DNA of 42,512 nt from Balneolaceae bacterium (GCA_007132385.1 SLOU01000039.1:1-42512); one strand, 5' to 3'; counted from the stretch's first letter, positions 1 to 9,306 are shown. The notes: a model not told the origin generated them from the sequence alone. Translations and numbers: made by a program.

Positions 1-980
1 AACACCGTTTCAAAAATGAGTTAACGACTCTTGAAAAACTGGCCAAAACATTGCGAGACAAAAGATTCGGAACCGGTTCTATTAATTTTGAAACCCCCGA
101 ACCCGAGTTTGTTTTGGATGATAACGGCAAACCGGTTGAAGTGGTCATCAAGGAACGTATATTTGCCCATAAGCTGATTGAAGAGTGTATGTTGATGGCG
201 AATAAAACAGTTGCTCACCATGTTGAAAACCTGAGACAGCAATCGGGCAAAAAAAAATCAAAATCAAACCACCCTTTTTTATACAGAATTCACGATCAGC
301 CTGACCTGGAAAAACTCTCCAATATCCGTGAAAATGTAAAACCGCTCGGAATCGAATTTGATCTGAAAAACCAGGTAACCCCCAACTATATCAATAGCCT
401 GTTGAACAAAGTGCAGGGCACCAATATGGAAGCGATTATCAATGACCTTACACTACGTGCTATGGCCAAAGCAGAATATAGCCCGAAGAACATCGGCCAT
501 TTTGGCCTCGGGTTTTCTCAATATGCACATTTTACCAGCCCGATACGACGCTATCCGGATGTGATTGTTCACCGCCTGCTTAAAAAATACTACTCCGGAG
601 CCATTGAATACACGCATACCGAGTTGGAAGAAATGGGGGAACACTGCAGCGAAAGAGAACGTTATGCCGTAGCCGCAGAAAGAGACTCGGTGAAACTGAA
701 ACAGGTTGAATTCCTTTCGGAACGTCTGGGCGAGAAATTTGACGGGGTAATCAGCGGTGTAACAGAAAACGGTTTGTATGTAGTTTTAAATGATATATAC
801 TGTGAAGGAATGGTTCACGTTAGTGATCTTAAAGACGATTATTACGTTTACAATGCTCAACGCCATTGTCTCCTGGGACGATCCAAAGGTAAGCAATTTC
901 GATTGGGTGACGTCATAAGCGTTAAAGTCGTAAAAACAAATATCGATCGAAGGCAGATCGATCTGTCTGTAGCTGATTAG
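1..980 (+). CDS. rnr: Ribonuclease R, 3' part (5' end outside window)
   Basis: This is the C-terminal part of RNase R, a processive 3'-to-5' hydrolytic exoribonuclease that degrades structured RNA in the cytoplasm. The reading frame is open from base 3 with no start codon before the window edge, so the gene is cut by the edge. Seen: the RNase II/R signature YAHFTSPIRRYPD near bases 520-560 in the catalytic RNB domain, the family motif FGTGSINF near bases 66-90, and a C-terminal S1 RNA-binding domain (about 735-965, starting FDGVISGVTENGLYV). The protein ends directly after the S1 domain, without the long basic tail found in E. coli RNase R. The N-terminal cold-shock domains and part of the RNB domain must lie upstream of the window. 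Confidence 0.95.
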   Translation, partial: HRFKNELTTLEKLAKTLRDKRFGTGSINFETPEPEFVLDDNGKPVEVVIKERIFAHKLIEECMLMANKTVAHHVENLRQQSGKKKSKSNHPFLYRIHDQPDLEKLSNIRENVKPLGIEFDLKNQVTPNYINSLLNKVQGTNMEAIINDLTLRAMAKAEYSPKNIGHFGLGFSQYAHFTSPIRRYPDVIVHRLLKKYYSGAIEYTHTELEEMGEHCSERERYAVAAERDSVKLKQVEFLSERLGEKFDGVISGVTENGLYVVLNDIYCEGMVHVSDLKDDYYVYNAQRHCLLGRSKGKQFRLGDVISVKVVKTNIDRRQIDLSVAD

Positions 981-1008
981 AAGCATCGAGATGATTTATA
1001 TGATGAAC

Positions 1009-1023
1009 CCGGGAATACCCCGG
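1009..1023 (+). terminator. Possible terminator hairpin after rnr
   Basis: A GC-only inverted repeat, CCGGG-aatac-CCCGG, lies 28 nt after the rnr stop codon. The 5-bp stem and 5-nt loop could end transcription, but no T-run follows, so the call is weak. Confidence 0.25.
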
Positions 1024-1129
1024 TGTCTGCAAAAAATTACCGATCATTTCTGCGGTTGAGACATGGGTTTTTTGTAACAAATTTGATTTTCAATCTAAAC
1101 CAACCCTCTATAAAAAACAGGTACGTGGC

Positions 1130-4100
1130 ATGCGGTACTTACATAAATTTTCAGTTCTTTTCCTGATTTCTGTTTTTTCCGGACTCACATTTGCAGAATA
1201 CGCCCTGGCACAACAGGATTTTGTATTTGGGAAAAACCGGGTACAGTACGAAGCGTTTGACTGGCGGTTTATCGAAACCGAGCATTTTAACATCTATTAC
1301 TACGACCAGAAAAACTACCACCTTGCCCAGTTTACTGCCGAATCTGTGGAATCAAGCCTTCAGCAGCTTATGGAGGATTTTAATCACACCCTCACCGACC
1401 GCATTGATGTGATTATTTATGATTCGCACAGCGATTTTTCCATGACCAATGTGGTTGCCCTGCCGGTGGATGCCCAGGGCATCGGAGGGGTTACGGACAA
1501 GATGCAAAACCGTATGACTCAACCTTTCATGAGTGATTACAGGGATTTTCGCAGAGTTCTTCAGCACGAATTACTGCATGCTGTTGTCAATGATTTCTAT
1601 TATGGTGGTGGTATTCAATCTATGATGAGACATAATATACAGTTGCGGATTCCACTCTGGTTTGAAGAGGGCCTGGCTGAATACCTTGCTCAGGGATGGG
1701 ATACCGAAACAGATATGGTCATGAGGGATGTCGTAATTAACAATCTGCTCCCGCCTTTGTATCAAATTTCCGGAATTTTATCATACAGGGGTGGGCAATC
1801 TTTCTGGAATTTTATTGAAGAAGAATATGGGCGTTCAAAAATAACCGAGATACTTCAAAGGCTGCGCCAAACCCGTAGCGTCCAACAGGCACTGGTACAG
1901 TCAACCGGGTTAAGTGTTCAGGAACTGAGTGATCGCTGGAAAGACAGCCTTCAGAGACGGTATTTCCCCGAGGTGGCCGAACGTCAGGCTCTGACACAGG
2001 TTGCCACCCGGATCTCCGAACGCAGCCGGTTTATGTTCAATACGAGCCCGGCCATATCTCCCCAGGGCGACAGGATTGCCTATATATCGGCACGACGCGG
2101 TGTTTTTGATGTTGTGGTTGTCAGTGCGGTTACCGGTGAGCACCTCAGAACGGTCATCCGCGGCGAAGACAGCCCGATGTTTGAAGAGTTGAATATCCTG
2201 AATCCCAACCTGGCATGGTCGCCCGATGGGCAGCAAATCGCCCTTTCCACCAAGTCGGATGGAAGATACAACCTCGGTGTTATCGACTACGAATCCGGTG
2301 ACCTGCAAATGTATCGTTTTCCGCAAGTTGATGCGATCAATTCGGTAGCATGGTCGCCCGATGGACAAAAAATTGCTTTTGACGGTAATATCGGCGGATA
2401 TCAGAGTATCTTTGTCTATAACCTGGAACGGGAAGAACTTATGAATCTGACCAAAGATGTATTTACCGATGTGGAACCTGCCTGGGGTCCGGATTCCGAA
2501 ACGGTTTACTTTGTATCCAACCGCGGAAACCGTCTGACTGCCGGCCAGCACAGATCAGGCTACTCCATCCTCAGGCATGAAGAATCCTATCAACAGGATA
2601 TCTATTCCATCCGTATCGGTTCCAACCGAATAGAACGGCTTACCAATGGTGCCTGGGATGATTACCAGCCCACTTTGACCAATGACGGAAGAATGTTGTT
2701 TGTATCAGACCGGAATGGTATTCCCAATATTTATGAGTACAATTTTGACGATCGTTCCGCCCGCCCGCTCACCGATGTACGAACCGGTATTTACCAGATC
2801 TCAGTATCCAACGATGGCAGCAGGCTGGCGTTTAATGCACAGTTTGAAGGCGCACGCCATCTCTACCTGATGAGAAATCCTTTCGAGAGTAGCATGGACC
2901 GGACTCTTACACCCAATTATTGGGCAGAAAGGCGGGCCAGTGAATCCCTTTCCGACCGGGTACCGGCGATCGGTTATGCTATGGAGATGATCAACCGCAG
3001 GCAACAGGGTAACCAGGTCGTGATTCGTGAACCGGTGACAAGCCCCGACCCGGATGCACTTGTCCATGTGGACGATATTACCGAAGAACCTGCAGAAGCC
3101 GAAGAGGATGCCACAGACGAGGCTATCGATTTTCGAAATTATGTTTTTGGCGAATCGGTCGTCAGAGACACTACGCTGCAATTGCGCGATGACCCACGTA
3201 AATTTCAGCCTGTGGACAACCTTACTGAAGACGGACGCTACCAACCAAAACGATACCGCCTGACATTTGCACCTGAAATTACAATGGCTGCCGGGCAGAT
3301 CAACACATTCCACGGCGGACAGGCGTTTGCCATGTTTACACTGAGTGATCTTTTTGGCGATCACCGGCTTGCCCTCGGTACAAATCTCGTCTTTGACCTG
3401 CGTGACAGCGATTATATCATACAATATGGCTATTTCAGGCAACGCACCAATTTCGTTGGCAGCTTTTTTCACCAGTCACGGAATTTTCAGACTTTCCAGG
3501 GACAGCTCCTGCGATTCCGTACTTTTGGCATCGGTGCAGACTTCCAGTACCCGTTCAACCGCTTTGAACGGGTCGATTACGGGATTTCACTGATCGGCGT
3601 TAACCGGGATTTCAGTTCAATCCAGGGAGTTGGTGATTTAAACCTCCAGCAGGAAGCAAGCCGGTTCCTGCTGCCACAGGTGACCTATACGGCAGACTAC
3701 ACCCTTCCAGGGTTTATTACCCCCAGGTCGGGCAGCCGATATTCACTTCGTGCTTCCGGAAGTCCTCCCAGTTTCCTCCTGGATTCACCGCAGTTCTTTA
3801 CACTCCACGGTGATTACAGGCGGTATTTTGACCTTGGAACTGATTATGCCTTTGCGATCCGTGGAGCCGGAGCAGGTTCATTCGGCCCGGATTCACAGAC
3901 CTTTTTCATGGGCGGCATGCTCGGCTGGATCAATCAGCGATGGTCCGATGTTGAAATCCCCTTCGACCGTCTAACCGATACGTTCTTCGCCCAGCCCGCA
4001 ACACCGCTCAGAGGACACAGATTTAACGAATCATTTGGCGACCGTTTTGCCCTTTTCAATGCTGAATTCAGATTTCCTCTGTTTGCCGCTGTCATACCCG

Positions 4101-4498
4101 GAGCCGTTCCTATATTACCACTCTGGAATATTACAGGAGTCGCATTCGTTGATGCCGGTGCTGCCTGGGGTATGGATATCAATTATTCAAGATATGTAGA
4201 TTCACGTACCGGAGAACCGATCGTTTTCCGGCAAAAAGGTGGATCTTTAGATTTTAAAATCGCACAGGAAAAAGAAGTTTTACTGGATCCAAGGACCGGA
4301 CTGGAACTTGAACCGGGAGCAGGTATTCAGGGAGAACCGGCCAACTACCTGGATGGCGATATCCTGATCGGTGCGGGATTCGGCCTGAGGGCTATAATGC
4401 TCGGACTTCCTTTCAGATACGACATCGGGTGGGCTTACGAAAGAGATGGATTCCGCAGCAGCCCGATTCATTACTTTACCATCGGCATCGACTTCTGA
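1130..4498 (+). CDS. Secreted metallopeptidase / TolB-like propeller / outer-membrane barrel protein
   Basis: A 1122-residue exported protein with three parts. Residues 1-28 form a signal peptide ending at an Ala-rich site (YALAQ). Residues about 40-280 resemble the peptidase MA-like gluzincins: HELLH at 146-150 is a zinc-binding HExxH motif, and WFEEGLAEY (177-185) supplies the downstream glutamate. Residues about 295-620 contain repeated TolB/WD40-like blades, each with a W(S/G)PDG or SNDGS core (for example WSPDGQQIA and WSPDGQKIA). After an acidic linker (about 655-690), the last ~400 residues alternate polar and hydrophobic or aromatic residues and end in phenylalanine (YFTIGIDF), as outer-membrane beta-barrels do. 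Inference: an outer-membrane-anchored surface or periplasmic protease or processing factor. The substrate is unknown. The gene stands alone between rnr and a convergent HU gene. Confidence 0.8.
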   Translation: MRYLHKFSVLFLISVFSGLTFAEYALAQQDFVFGKNRVQYEAFDWRFIETEHFNIYYYDQKNYHLAQFTAESVESSLQQLMEDFNHTLTDRIDVIIYDSHSDFSMTNVVALPVDAQGIGGVTDKMQNRMTQPFMSDYRDFRRVLQHELLHAVVNDFYYGGGIQSMMRHNIQLRIPLWFEEGLAEYLAQGWDTETDMVMRDVVINNLLPPLYQISGILSYRGGQSFWNFIEEEYGRSKITEILQRLRQTRSVQQALVQSTGLSVQELSDRWKDSLQRRYFPEVAERQALTQVATRISERSRFMFNTSPAISPQGDRIAYISARRGVFDVVVVSAVTGEHLRTVIRGEDSPMFEELNILNPNLAWSPDGQQIALSTKSDGRYNLGVIDYESGDLQMYRFPQVDAINSVAWSPDGQKIAFDGNIGGYQSIFVYNLEREELMNLTKDVFTDVEPAWGPDSETVYFVSNRGNRLTAGQHRSGYSILRHEESYQQDIYSIRIGSNRIERLTNGAWDDYQPTLTNDGRMLFVSDRNGIPNIYEYNFDDRSARPLTDVRTGIYQISVSNDGSRLAFNAQFEGARHLYLMRNPFESSMDRTLTPNYWAERRASESLSDRVPAIGYAMEMINRRQQGNQVVIREPVTSPDPDALVHVDDITEEPAEAEEDATDEAIDFRNYVFGESVVRDTTLQLRDDPRKFQPVDNLTEDGRYQPKRYRLTFAPEITMAAGQINTFHGGQAFAMFTLSDLFGDHRLALGTNLVFDLRDSDYIIQYGYFRQRTNFVGSFFHQSRNFQTFQGQLLRFRTFGIGADFQYPFNRFERVDYGISLIGVNRDFSSIQGVGDLNLQQEASRFLLPQVTYTADYTLPGFITPRSGSRYSLRASGSPPSFLLDSPQFFTLHGDYRRYFDLGTDYAFAIRGAGAGSFGPDSQTFFMGGMLGWINQRWSDVEIPFDRLTDTFFAQPATPLRGHRFNESFGDRFALFNAEFRFPLFAAVIPGAVPILPLWNITGVAFVDAGAAWGMDINYSRYVDSRTGEPIVFRQKGGSLDFKIAQEKEVLLDPRTGLELEPGAGIQGEPANYLDGDILIGAGFGLRAIMLGLPFRYDIGWAYERDGFRSSPIHYFTIGIDF

Positions 4499-4503
4499 GG
4501 TGC

Positions 4504-4532
4504 AAGCCGGAGATCGAACGATTATCCGGCTT
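4504..4532. terminator. Shared hairpin between convergent genes
   Basis: AAGCCGGA (4504-4511) and TCCGGCTT (4525-4532) form a perfect 8-bp stem with a 13-nt loop. It sits between the end of the large outer-membrane gene (4498) and the 3' end of the convergent HU-like gene, overlapping that gene's last codons. Only a short T-rich stretch follows on the + strand. It could act in both directions. Confidence 0.4.
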
Positions 4533-4818
4533 TCTCCATAATTGACTTGTTTACAGCCTCTTTAAAATCCCTGGAGATTTTAAGTGTAGGTACGTACTGT
4601 TCCGGAACAATGACTTCTTCATTTGTTTTAGGGTTCCGGGCAACACGCTGGGCACGTTTTACAACTTTAAAACTGCCGAACCCGCGAAGCTCGATGGTTT
4701 CCCCCCTTTTCATTGCCTCAATAACTGTCTCCATAAAGCCTTTAACAACAGCTTCAGTTTCAACTTTTGTAAGTCCGGTGGATGAAGAAATTATATCAAC
4801 GATATCTGCTTTTGTCAT
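4522..4818 (-). CDS. HU/IHF-family DNA-binding protein
   Basis: A 98-residue histone-like nucleoid protein, the usual length for HU/IHF. It starts MTKADIVDIIS, has the family core IELRGFGSFKV at about 42-52, and a DNA-gripping arm with the proline-containing RNPKTNEEV segment. The ending DFKEAVNK also fits the family. It should dimerise, bend DNA and compact the chromosome. The arm sequence resembles IHF as much as HU, and I cannot assign a subclass from one copy. It is transcribed alone, convergent with the upstream surface-protein gene and divergent from the symporter gene at 5023. Confidence 0.93.
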   Translation of the reverse strand: MTKADIVDIISSSTGLTKVETEAVVKGFMETVIEAMKRGETIELRGFGSFKVVKRAQRVARNPKTNEEVIVPEQYVPTLKISRDFKEAVNKSIMEKAG

Positions 4819-4973
4819 AGTTTGGTAGGTTAGTTTAAGGATGTTTCCTGTTTTAATTCTTACAAGCAGTTGCGCTACATTAACAAACTAAGTCTCCATT
4901 CAGTTTCCGGTAAAATAATTTTTAGTATGAGTTATCTGAATAAACCGGAATCTCGCTAAAATATTCAAAAATC

Positions 4974-5004
4974 TTTTATACATTCGAACCTGAATTGTAT
5001 AAAA
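4974..5004. promoter_or_regulatory. Perfect 9-bp inverted repeat upstream of the alanine symporter
   Basis: TTTTATACA (4974-4982) and TGTATAAAA (4996-5004) are exact reverse complements separated by 13 bases. The element ends 18 nt before the symporter ATG at 5023. The spacing and AT-rich arms suit a dimeric regulator's operator. A 5'-UTR hairpin is the alternative. No regulator gene lies beside it. Confidence 0.45.
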
Positions 5005-5022
5005 TCTGATTAACCCTGCTAC

Positions 5023-6654
5023 ATGGATACATTCGACCTGGTAATATCTTGGCTTGAAAACCTCATTTGGAATACACCGGAAGCCCTGCCGGTAATGGTC
5101 GTTATACTACTTGCATACGGAATCTTCATCACCATTCGATTAGGATTCATTCAAATTACCAAATTTAAACACGGGCTAAAAGTTGTTACCGGGTATTATG
5201 ATGACCCGGATGATGAAGGCGATATTAACCATTTTCAGGCACTGACTACGGCTTTGTCAGCCACCGTTGGTATCGGAAATATTGCTGGTGTCGCACTTGC
5301 AATCCACTTTGGCGGCCCGGGTGCGCTATTCTGGATGTGGATCACGGCGATCCTCGGAATGGCGATCAAATATACTGAGGTAACCCTGGCCCAGAACTTT
5401 CGCAAGACCAACCCGGACGGCACTGTATCCGGCGGTCCGATGTATTATATCGAAGAAGGCCTTGGCCCAAATTGGAAATGGCTTGCTGTCGCTTTCTCCA
5501 TTGCTGCCGCTATTTGTGCATTTCTTACCGGCAATGCTGTACAGGCCAATACAGTTGCAGATGTGATGAGCAGCGATTTCGAAATCCCCGTTGCAGTTAC
5601 CGGATTCATCACAGCCAGCCTGGTAGCAGCTGTTATTCTTGGCGGTATCAAACGAATCGGTTACGTCACAGCCCGGCTGGTACCGTTCATGGCAACCATC
5701 TACGTACTTGCCGGCCTGGTGATCCTTTTGATTCATTATGACCAGGTACTCCCCTCACTCTGGATGATCTTAACCTACGCATTTGACCCTCAGGCCGGGG
5801 TGCTCGGTGTCGGTTCCGGTGCGTTTATATTCACGCTAAGCTACGGTGTTCAGAGAGGCCTTTTCTCAAATGAAGCCGGCCAGGGATCTGCTCCCATCGC
5901 ACACTCTGCCGCCAAAACTGATCAACCCGTAAGAGAAGGCGTCGTTGCACTGCTCGAACCTTTTATCGACACACTAATCGTTTGCTCGATCACAGGCCTT
6001 GTTATCGTTTCAACTGGAGCCTGGGATATGCATCATCCTGCCTCGGTCAATCCCTCGGAGGGCAATATATCCTACATGGTTGACCCGGACTCGGAAGACC
6101 TGACCGCCCTGGAGTTTGAAAACGGTGTACCGGTCAACGGAGAAATGCTCAGATACAACGCCGCGGTGGATACAATGTATGCCGACAGCCAACATAGTGT
6201 GCTTTTTGAAGGCACTATCTCCGGTATCGGGATCGCTCCGATCGCAGTCTCACTGGACGGGAATGTCCTGAACCGCATTTACGGCGGTGTTGTAGAAAAC
6301 GGGGCGCCCTTAACATCCAGGGCTTTTGAAATTGGCCTGGGGCCTATACTGCCCAACGGCGGACTCATTGTGACATTTGCTGTACTTCTTTTTGCTATTT
6401 CCACATCTATAAGCTGGAGTTACTATGGTGACAGGGCAGCCCAGTACCTGTTCGGGTTTAAAGCGATCTTCTGGTACCGGGTCACCTTTGTCCTCATGCA
6501 TTTTTTCGGTGCAGTGGTTGCATTGACAACCATTTGGGCCTTTGGCGATGTGATGCTCGGACTCATGGCATTCTTTAATATCATCGCCCTGTTTGCTCTC
6601 TCGGGTGTAGCCTATAATCTCACCCAGAAATATTTTGAAAATACGGAAGTTTAA
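5023..6654 (+). CDS. Sodium:alanine (AGCS-family) symporter
   Basis: A 543-residue inner-membrane transporter of the alanine/glycine:cation symporter family, which imports small neutral amino acids with Na+. Family motifs seen: SATVGIGNIAGVALAIHFGG with the following GPGALFWMW (about 75-108), and GLFSNEAGQGSAPIAH (about 281-296). About eleven hydrophobic segments can be traced. The protein is longer than the usual ~450-480 residues because of a polar insertion at about 340-425, between STGAW and the conserved GAPLTSRAFE segment. The ATG at 5023 follows a perfect inverted repeat. It is the first gene of a compact run: upp starts 12 nt after its stop. I see no functional link between alanine uptake and the LPS-export genes that follow. 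Confidence 0.93.
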   Translation: MDTFDLVISWLENLIWNTPEALPVMVVILLAYGIFITIRLGFIQITKFKHGLKVVTGYYDDPDDEGDINHFQALTTALSATVGIGNIAGVALAIHFGGPGALFWMWITAILGMAIKYTEVTLAQNFRKTNPDGTVSGGPMYYIEEGLGPNWKWLAVAFSIAAAICAFLTGNAVQANTVADVMSSDFEIPVAVTGFITASLVAAVILGGIKRIGYVTARLVPFMATIYVLAGLVILLIHYDQVLPSLWMILTYAFDPQAGVLGVGSGAFIFTLSYGVQRGLFSNEAGQGSAPIAHSAAKTDQPVREGVVALLEPFIDTLIVCSITGLVIVSTGAWDMHHPASVNPSEGNISYMVDPDSEDLTALEFENGVPVNGEMLRYNAAVDTMYADSQHSVLFEGTISGIGIAPIAVSLDGNVLNRIYGGVVENGAPLTSRAFEIGLGPILPNGGLIVTFAVLLFAISTSISWSYYGDRAAQYLFGFKAIFWYRVTFVLMHFFGAVVALTTIWAFGDVMLGLMAFFNIIALFALSGVAYNLTQKYFENTEV

Positions 6655-6666
6655 AAACTCCAATTA

Positions 6667-7302
6667 ATGAATCGGATTCCAGATAATGTAACTGTCATCA
6701 AACATCCGCTCATCTTGCGGGATATGAGCATCGTACGTGATGTGAATACCGATACAGCCGGATTCAGGTCTGCATTGGCTCGCATCGCCATGATCCTTGC
6801 CTATCATTCCCTTGCCGAGCTTCCTCTGAAAGAGATCAGGCTGAAAACACCCATCCAGCAAGCCAAAGGTCACAAACTGGATACAGACGTTATTGTGGTC
6901 CCTATATTACGCGCCGGACTGAGCCTGGTAGATGCCATCATCAACTATGTACCTGAAGCCAAAGTGGGACATATTGGCATGTACAGAGACGAAAACACAC
7001 ATGAACCCGTTGACTATTACTCCAAGCTACCTCCTGGAGTGGACTCGGCATTGGTTCTGGTCGTGGATCCCATGCTGGCTACCGGCGGCAGTGCCGATGA
7101 TGCAATTAACTTTTTGAAACAGAAAGGAGCCGGAAATATTCGGTTTACATGCCTGATTTCTGCACCTGAAGGACTGGAAAAAGTTAGCAGGAACCATCCG
7201 GATGTTCCGATTATTACCGCTTCATTAGATGAAAAATTGAATGATGATGCTTTTATTGTACCAGGGCTCGGAGATGCGGGAGACAGATACTTTGGCACGT
7301 GA
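6667..7302 (+). CDS. upp: Uracil phosphoribosyltransferase
   Basis: A 211-residue cytosolic enzyme of pyrimidine salvage that joins uracil to PRPP to give UMP and pyrophosphate. Length and motifs match the family: the PRPP loop VVDPMLATGGSADDAI, the region VVPILRAGLSLVD, and the C-terminal uracil-binding signature PGLGDAGDRYFGT, which ends the protein. It starts 12 nt after the symporter stop. Its 3' end is followed closely, or overlapped depending on start choice, by the LptC-like gene, so the four genes from 5023 to 9292 are probably co-transcribed. Confidence 0.97.
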   Translation: MNRIPDNVTVIKHPLILRDMSIVRDVNTDTAGFRSALARIAMILAYHSLAELPLKEIRLKTPIQQAKGHKLDTDVIVVPILRAGLSLVDAIINYVPEAKVGHIGMYRDENTHEPVDYYSKLPPGVDSALVLVVDPMLATGGSADDAINFLKQKGAGNIRFTCLISAPEGLEKVSRNHPDVPIITASLDEKLNDDAFIVPGLGDAGDRYFGT

Positions 7303-7321
7303 TCCGGGAAGTTATCTTGGT

Positions 7322-7858
7322 ATGGGTACGCTCATCGGTTTTCTTTTGTTTATAACCGGTTGCGGAGACCTGACCGAGTACGATACCCAACAGGTCCGTA
7401 CAGCCATGCATGACTCCCTGATCTCTACAACCGAAAGCTGGGATGTGAATCTGACACTTCTTAAAAATGGACAGCGGCGTATCACTCTGGATGGATCCTA
7501 TGCAATCAACTACCAGGATCCGGATCGCAATGAAACCTTGATTCGGGGGCCTGTATATGTCCAAATCTATGACTCCACCGGCACACTTGAGTCCGAAGCC
7601 TGGAGTAAACGAGCCGTCTATCATGCGGAAGAACGTGAATTTGAGCTCTACGATTCTGTCCGTGTTCATACCGTTCACGATCGTCAATTGTACAGCGATT
7701 ACCTGTTGTGGCGCGAGAGAACCGACCGTATTACATCCGACTACATTGTCACGATTATTACCCCGACCGACAGCATCTCCGGCAGCGGATTCGACGGAAA
7801 AACCGATCTTTCAAGCTATATCATTACCGACCCCAGAGGCCGGGTGATTGTGGATTGA
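7322..7858 (+). CDS. lptC: LptC-like LPS-export lipoprotein
   Basis: About 178 residues, a probable inner-membrane-anchored periplasmic member of the LptC/YrbK family, which passes lipopolysaccharide from the LptB2FG transporter to LptA. The N-terminus (MGTLIGFLLFITGCGD) is a short lipoprotein signal with lipobox ITGC. The body is beta-rich, with the LptC-like pattern of GPVYVQIYDSTG, SEAWSKRAVYHAEE and LWRERTDRITSD. I place the start at ATG 7322, preceded by GGGAAG. An in-frame ATG at 7274 would give a longer, more basic signal region overlapping upp, and is a real alternative. The next gene is the OstA-like protein 18 nt downstream, which supports an LPS-transport role. Confidence 0.75.
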   Translation: MGTLIGFLLFITGCGDLTEYDTQQVRTAMHDSLISTTESWDVNLTLLKNGQRRITLDGSYAINYQDPDRNETLIRGPVYVQIYDSTGTLESEAWSKRAVYHAEEREFELYDSVRVHTVHDRQLYSDYLLWRERTDRITSDYIVTIITPTDSISGSGFDGKTDLSSYIITDPRGRVIVD

Positions 7859-7876
7859 TTTTCTTATCCTGAACCT

Positions 7877-9292
7877 ATGTCCCTTTATACAAAATCTATT
7901 CCTTTTTTAATTCTGCTGTTGTGGGTATCAGGTACCTTTCAGGAAAGCTATGCCCAGGAGCAGATTAACATTCTCAATGCCCAGCGGGCTGAAGGGGGAA
8001 TGGTAGACGGGGAACCGGTCCGTAAACTGCTCGGCGATGTGCGACTGGCTACCGATAACCTGGTGATGGACGCCGATAGTGCCTACCAGTTTGAAAATCT
8101 CAATATGATTCACGCCTTTAATATACAGATTGAATCGGAAAATGATATCGTTTGGGCCGATACTCTGTATCACAATACGTTTAGGGAATACAGTGAGTTC
8201 CGCGGGCGTGTAATCATGTTATCTGAAAATAATATTCTCTTCAGTGAAGAGATCGACTACGATCGTATTTTTGACGTTGCCCTGTTCAACACACCTGTAC
8301 GTTTTGAGGACGAGGACGGAGTATTGGTTGCGGAAGGCGGATATTATTTTCAGAATACCGATATCGCTTTTTTTCGCGGTGATGTCCGATTGGCCGATTC
8401 CACTCAATATCTTGAAGCTGATTCCCTGTTTATGAATCGAGAATCCAGGTTCTACAGGCTGTATAACAATATCTATGCAGAAGATTATGAAGACCGTGTT
8501 ACATTTACCGGAGATTACCTCGAAGCAGACTCTCTCGGTCACCGGCTTCTCTCCGGCAATGCCTGGATGATGCAAGTAAATGAAGCGGAAACCGATACAT
8601 CACACCTGACTTCTGATATAATCATGGTAACTGAAACCGACACATCCGATTTTATCGATTCATACGGCAATGTCGAAATATGGTCGGAGTCGTTCACTGC
8701 ACTTGCCGATACCGCCCATTACCGGAGTGATATCGAACAATTCAGGCTGATTTCAAACCCGGTTGCCTGGCAGAAACGAATACAATTGACCGGCCCGTAT
8801 ATCGAAGCACTTCTGGAAGATGATGAGATCAGGTTCCTGACTTCCTATCCCACCCCTATCGCTGTTCAGGAAGACAGCCTGACCGGTCGGCTGAACCAGA
8901 TGACAGGCGATACCCTTCAGGCTTATTTTGAAAATGGGGATATCGACCGGATCATTGTTTTTGACAATAGTGAACTCATTTTTCATCTGAAAGATGATGA
9001 CGACAATCCTGACGGCCTGATCGAACTGATTGCGGCCGGGGCAAGCACGATCAAGTTTGAAAACGGAGAACTCTACGACTTTATAGCCAAACGCAATGCG
9101 GAAGGATCGTACCTGTCCGAAAGTCCTGATATCGTCAATCGGCAGTTATCCGGATTTCGCTGGGATCCTGACATGAAACCACTAAAACCACCCGTTCAAA
9201 AACCACGACTTCCGGATATCGACCCGGAAAGGCCTTTCGACCTGCCTGATCGCTATCTCATGTACATACAGGAAAACGGGCTCATCCCCTGA
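7877..9292 (+). CDS. OstA-like LPS-export protein (LptA/LptD N-terminal family)
   Basis: 471 residues with a signal peptide (residues 1-26, ending ESYAQ) followed by a long repeated beta-strand region typical of the OstA/LptA fold. Strand units recur with an acidic pattern: GDVRLATDNLVMDADSAY (residues about 54-71), GDVRLADSTQYLEADS (about 171-186) and GDYLEADSLGHRLLSG (about 214-229). It lacks the large C-terminal barrel of LptD, so it resembles the stand-alone OstA-like proteins of Bacteroidota, which probably form part of the periplasmic LPS bridge. The C-terminus is proline-rich (KPPVQKPRLPDIDPERP). It directly follows the LptC-like gene. Confidence 0.82.
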   Translation: MSLYTKSIPFLILLLWVSGTFQESYAQEQINILNAQRAEGGMVDGEPVRKLLGDVRLATDNLVMDADSAYQFENLNMIHAFNIQIESENDIVWADTLYHNTFREYSEFRGRVIMLSENNILFSEEIDYDRIFDVALFNTPVRFEDEDGVLVAEGGYYFQNTDIAFFRGDVRLADSTQYLEADSLFMNRESRFYRLYNNIYAEDYEDRVTFTGDYLEADSLGHRLLSGNAWMMQVNEAETDTSHLTSDIIMVTETDTSDFIDSYGNVEIWSESFTALADTAHYRSDIEQFRLISNPVAWQKRIQLTGPYIEALLEDDEIRFLTSYPTPIAVQEDSLTGRLNQMTGDTLQAYFENGDIDRIIVFDNSELIFHLKDDDDNPDGLIELIAAGASTIKFENGELYDFIAKRNAEGSYLSESPDIVNRQLSGFRWDPDMKPLKPPVQKPRLPDIDPERPFDLPDRYLMYIQENGLIP

Positions 9293-9306
9293 ACCAAGTT
9301 TTTACA

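Noticed and set aside
1910-3472. Two long antisense frames (213 and 223 codons) within the large surface-protein gene
   Set aside because: Low-complexity shadows of a gene with clear signal peptide, HExxH and propeller motifs.
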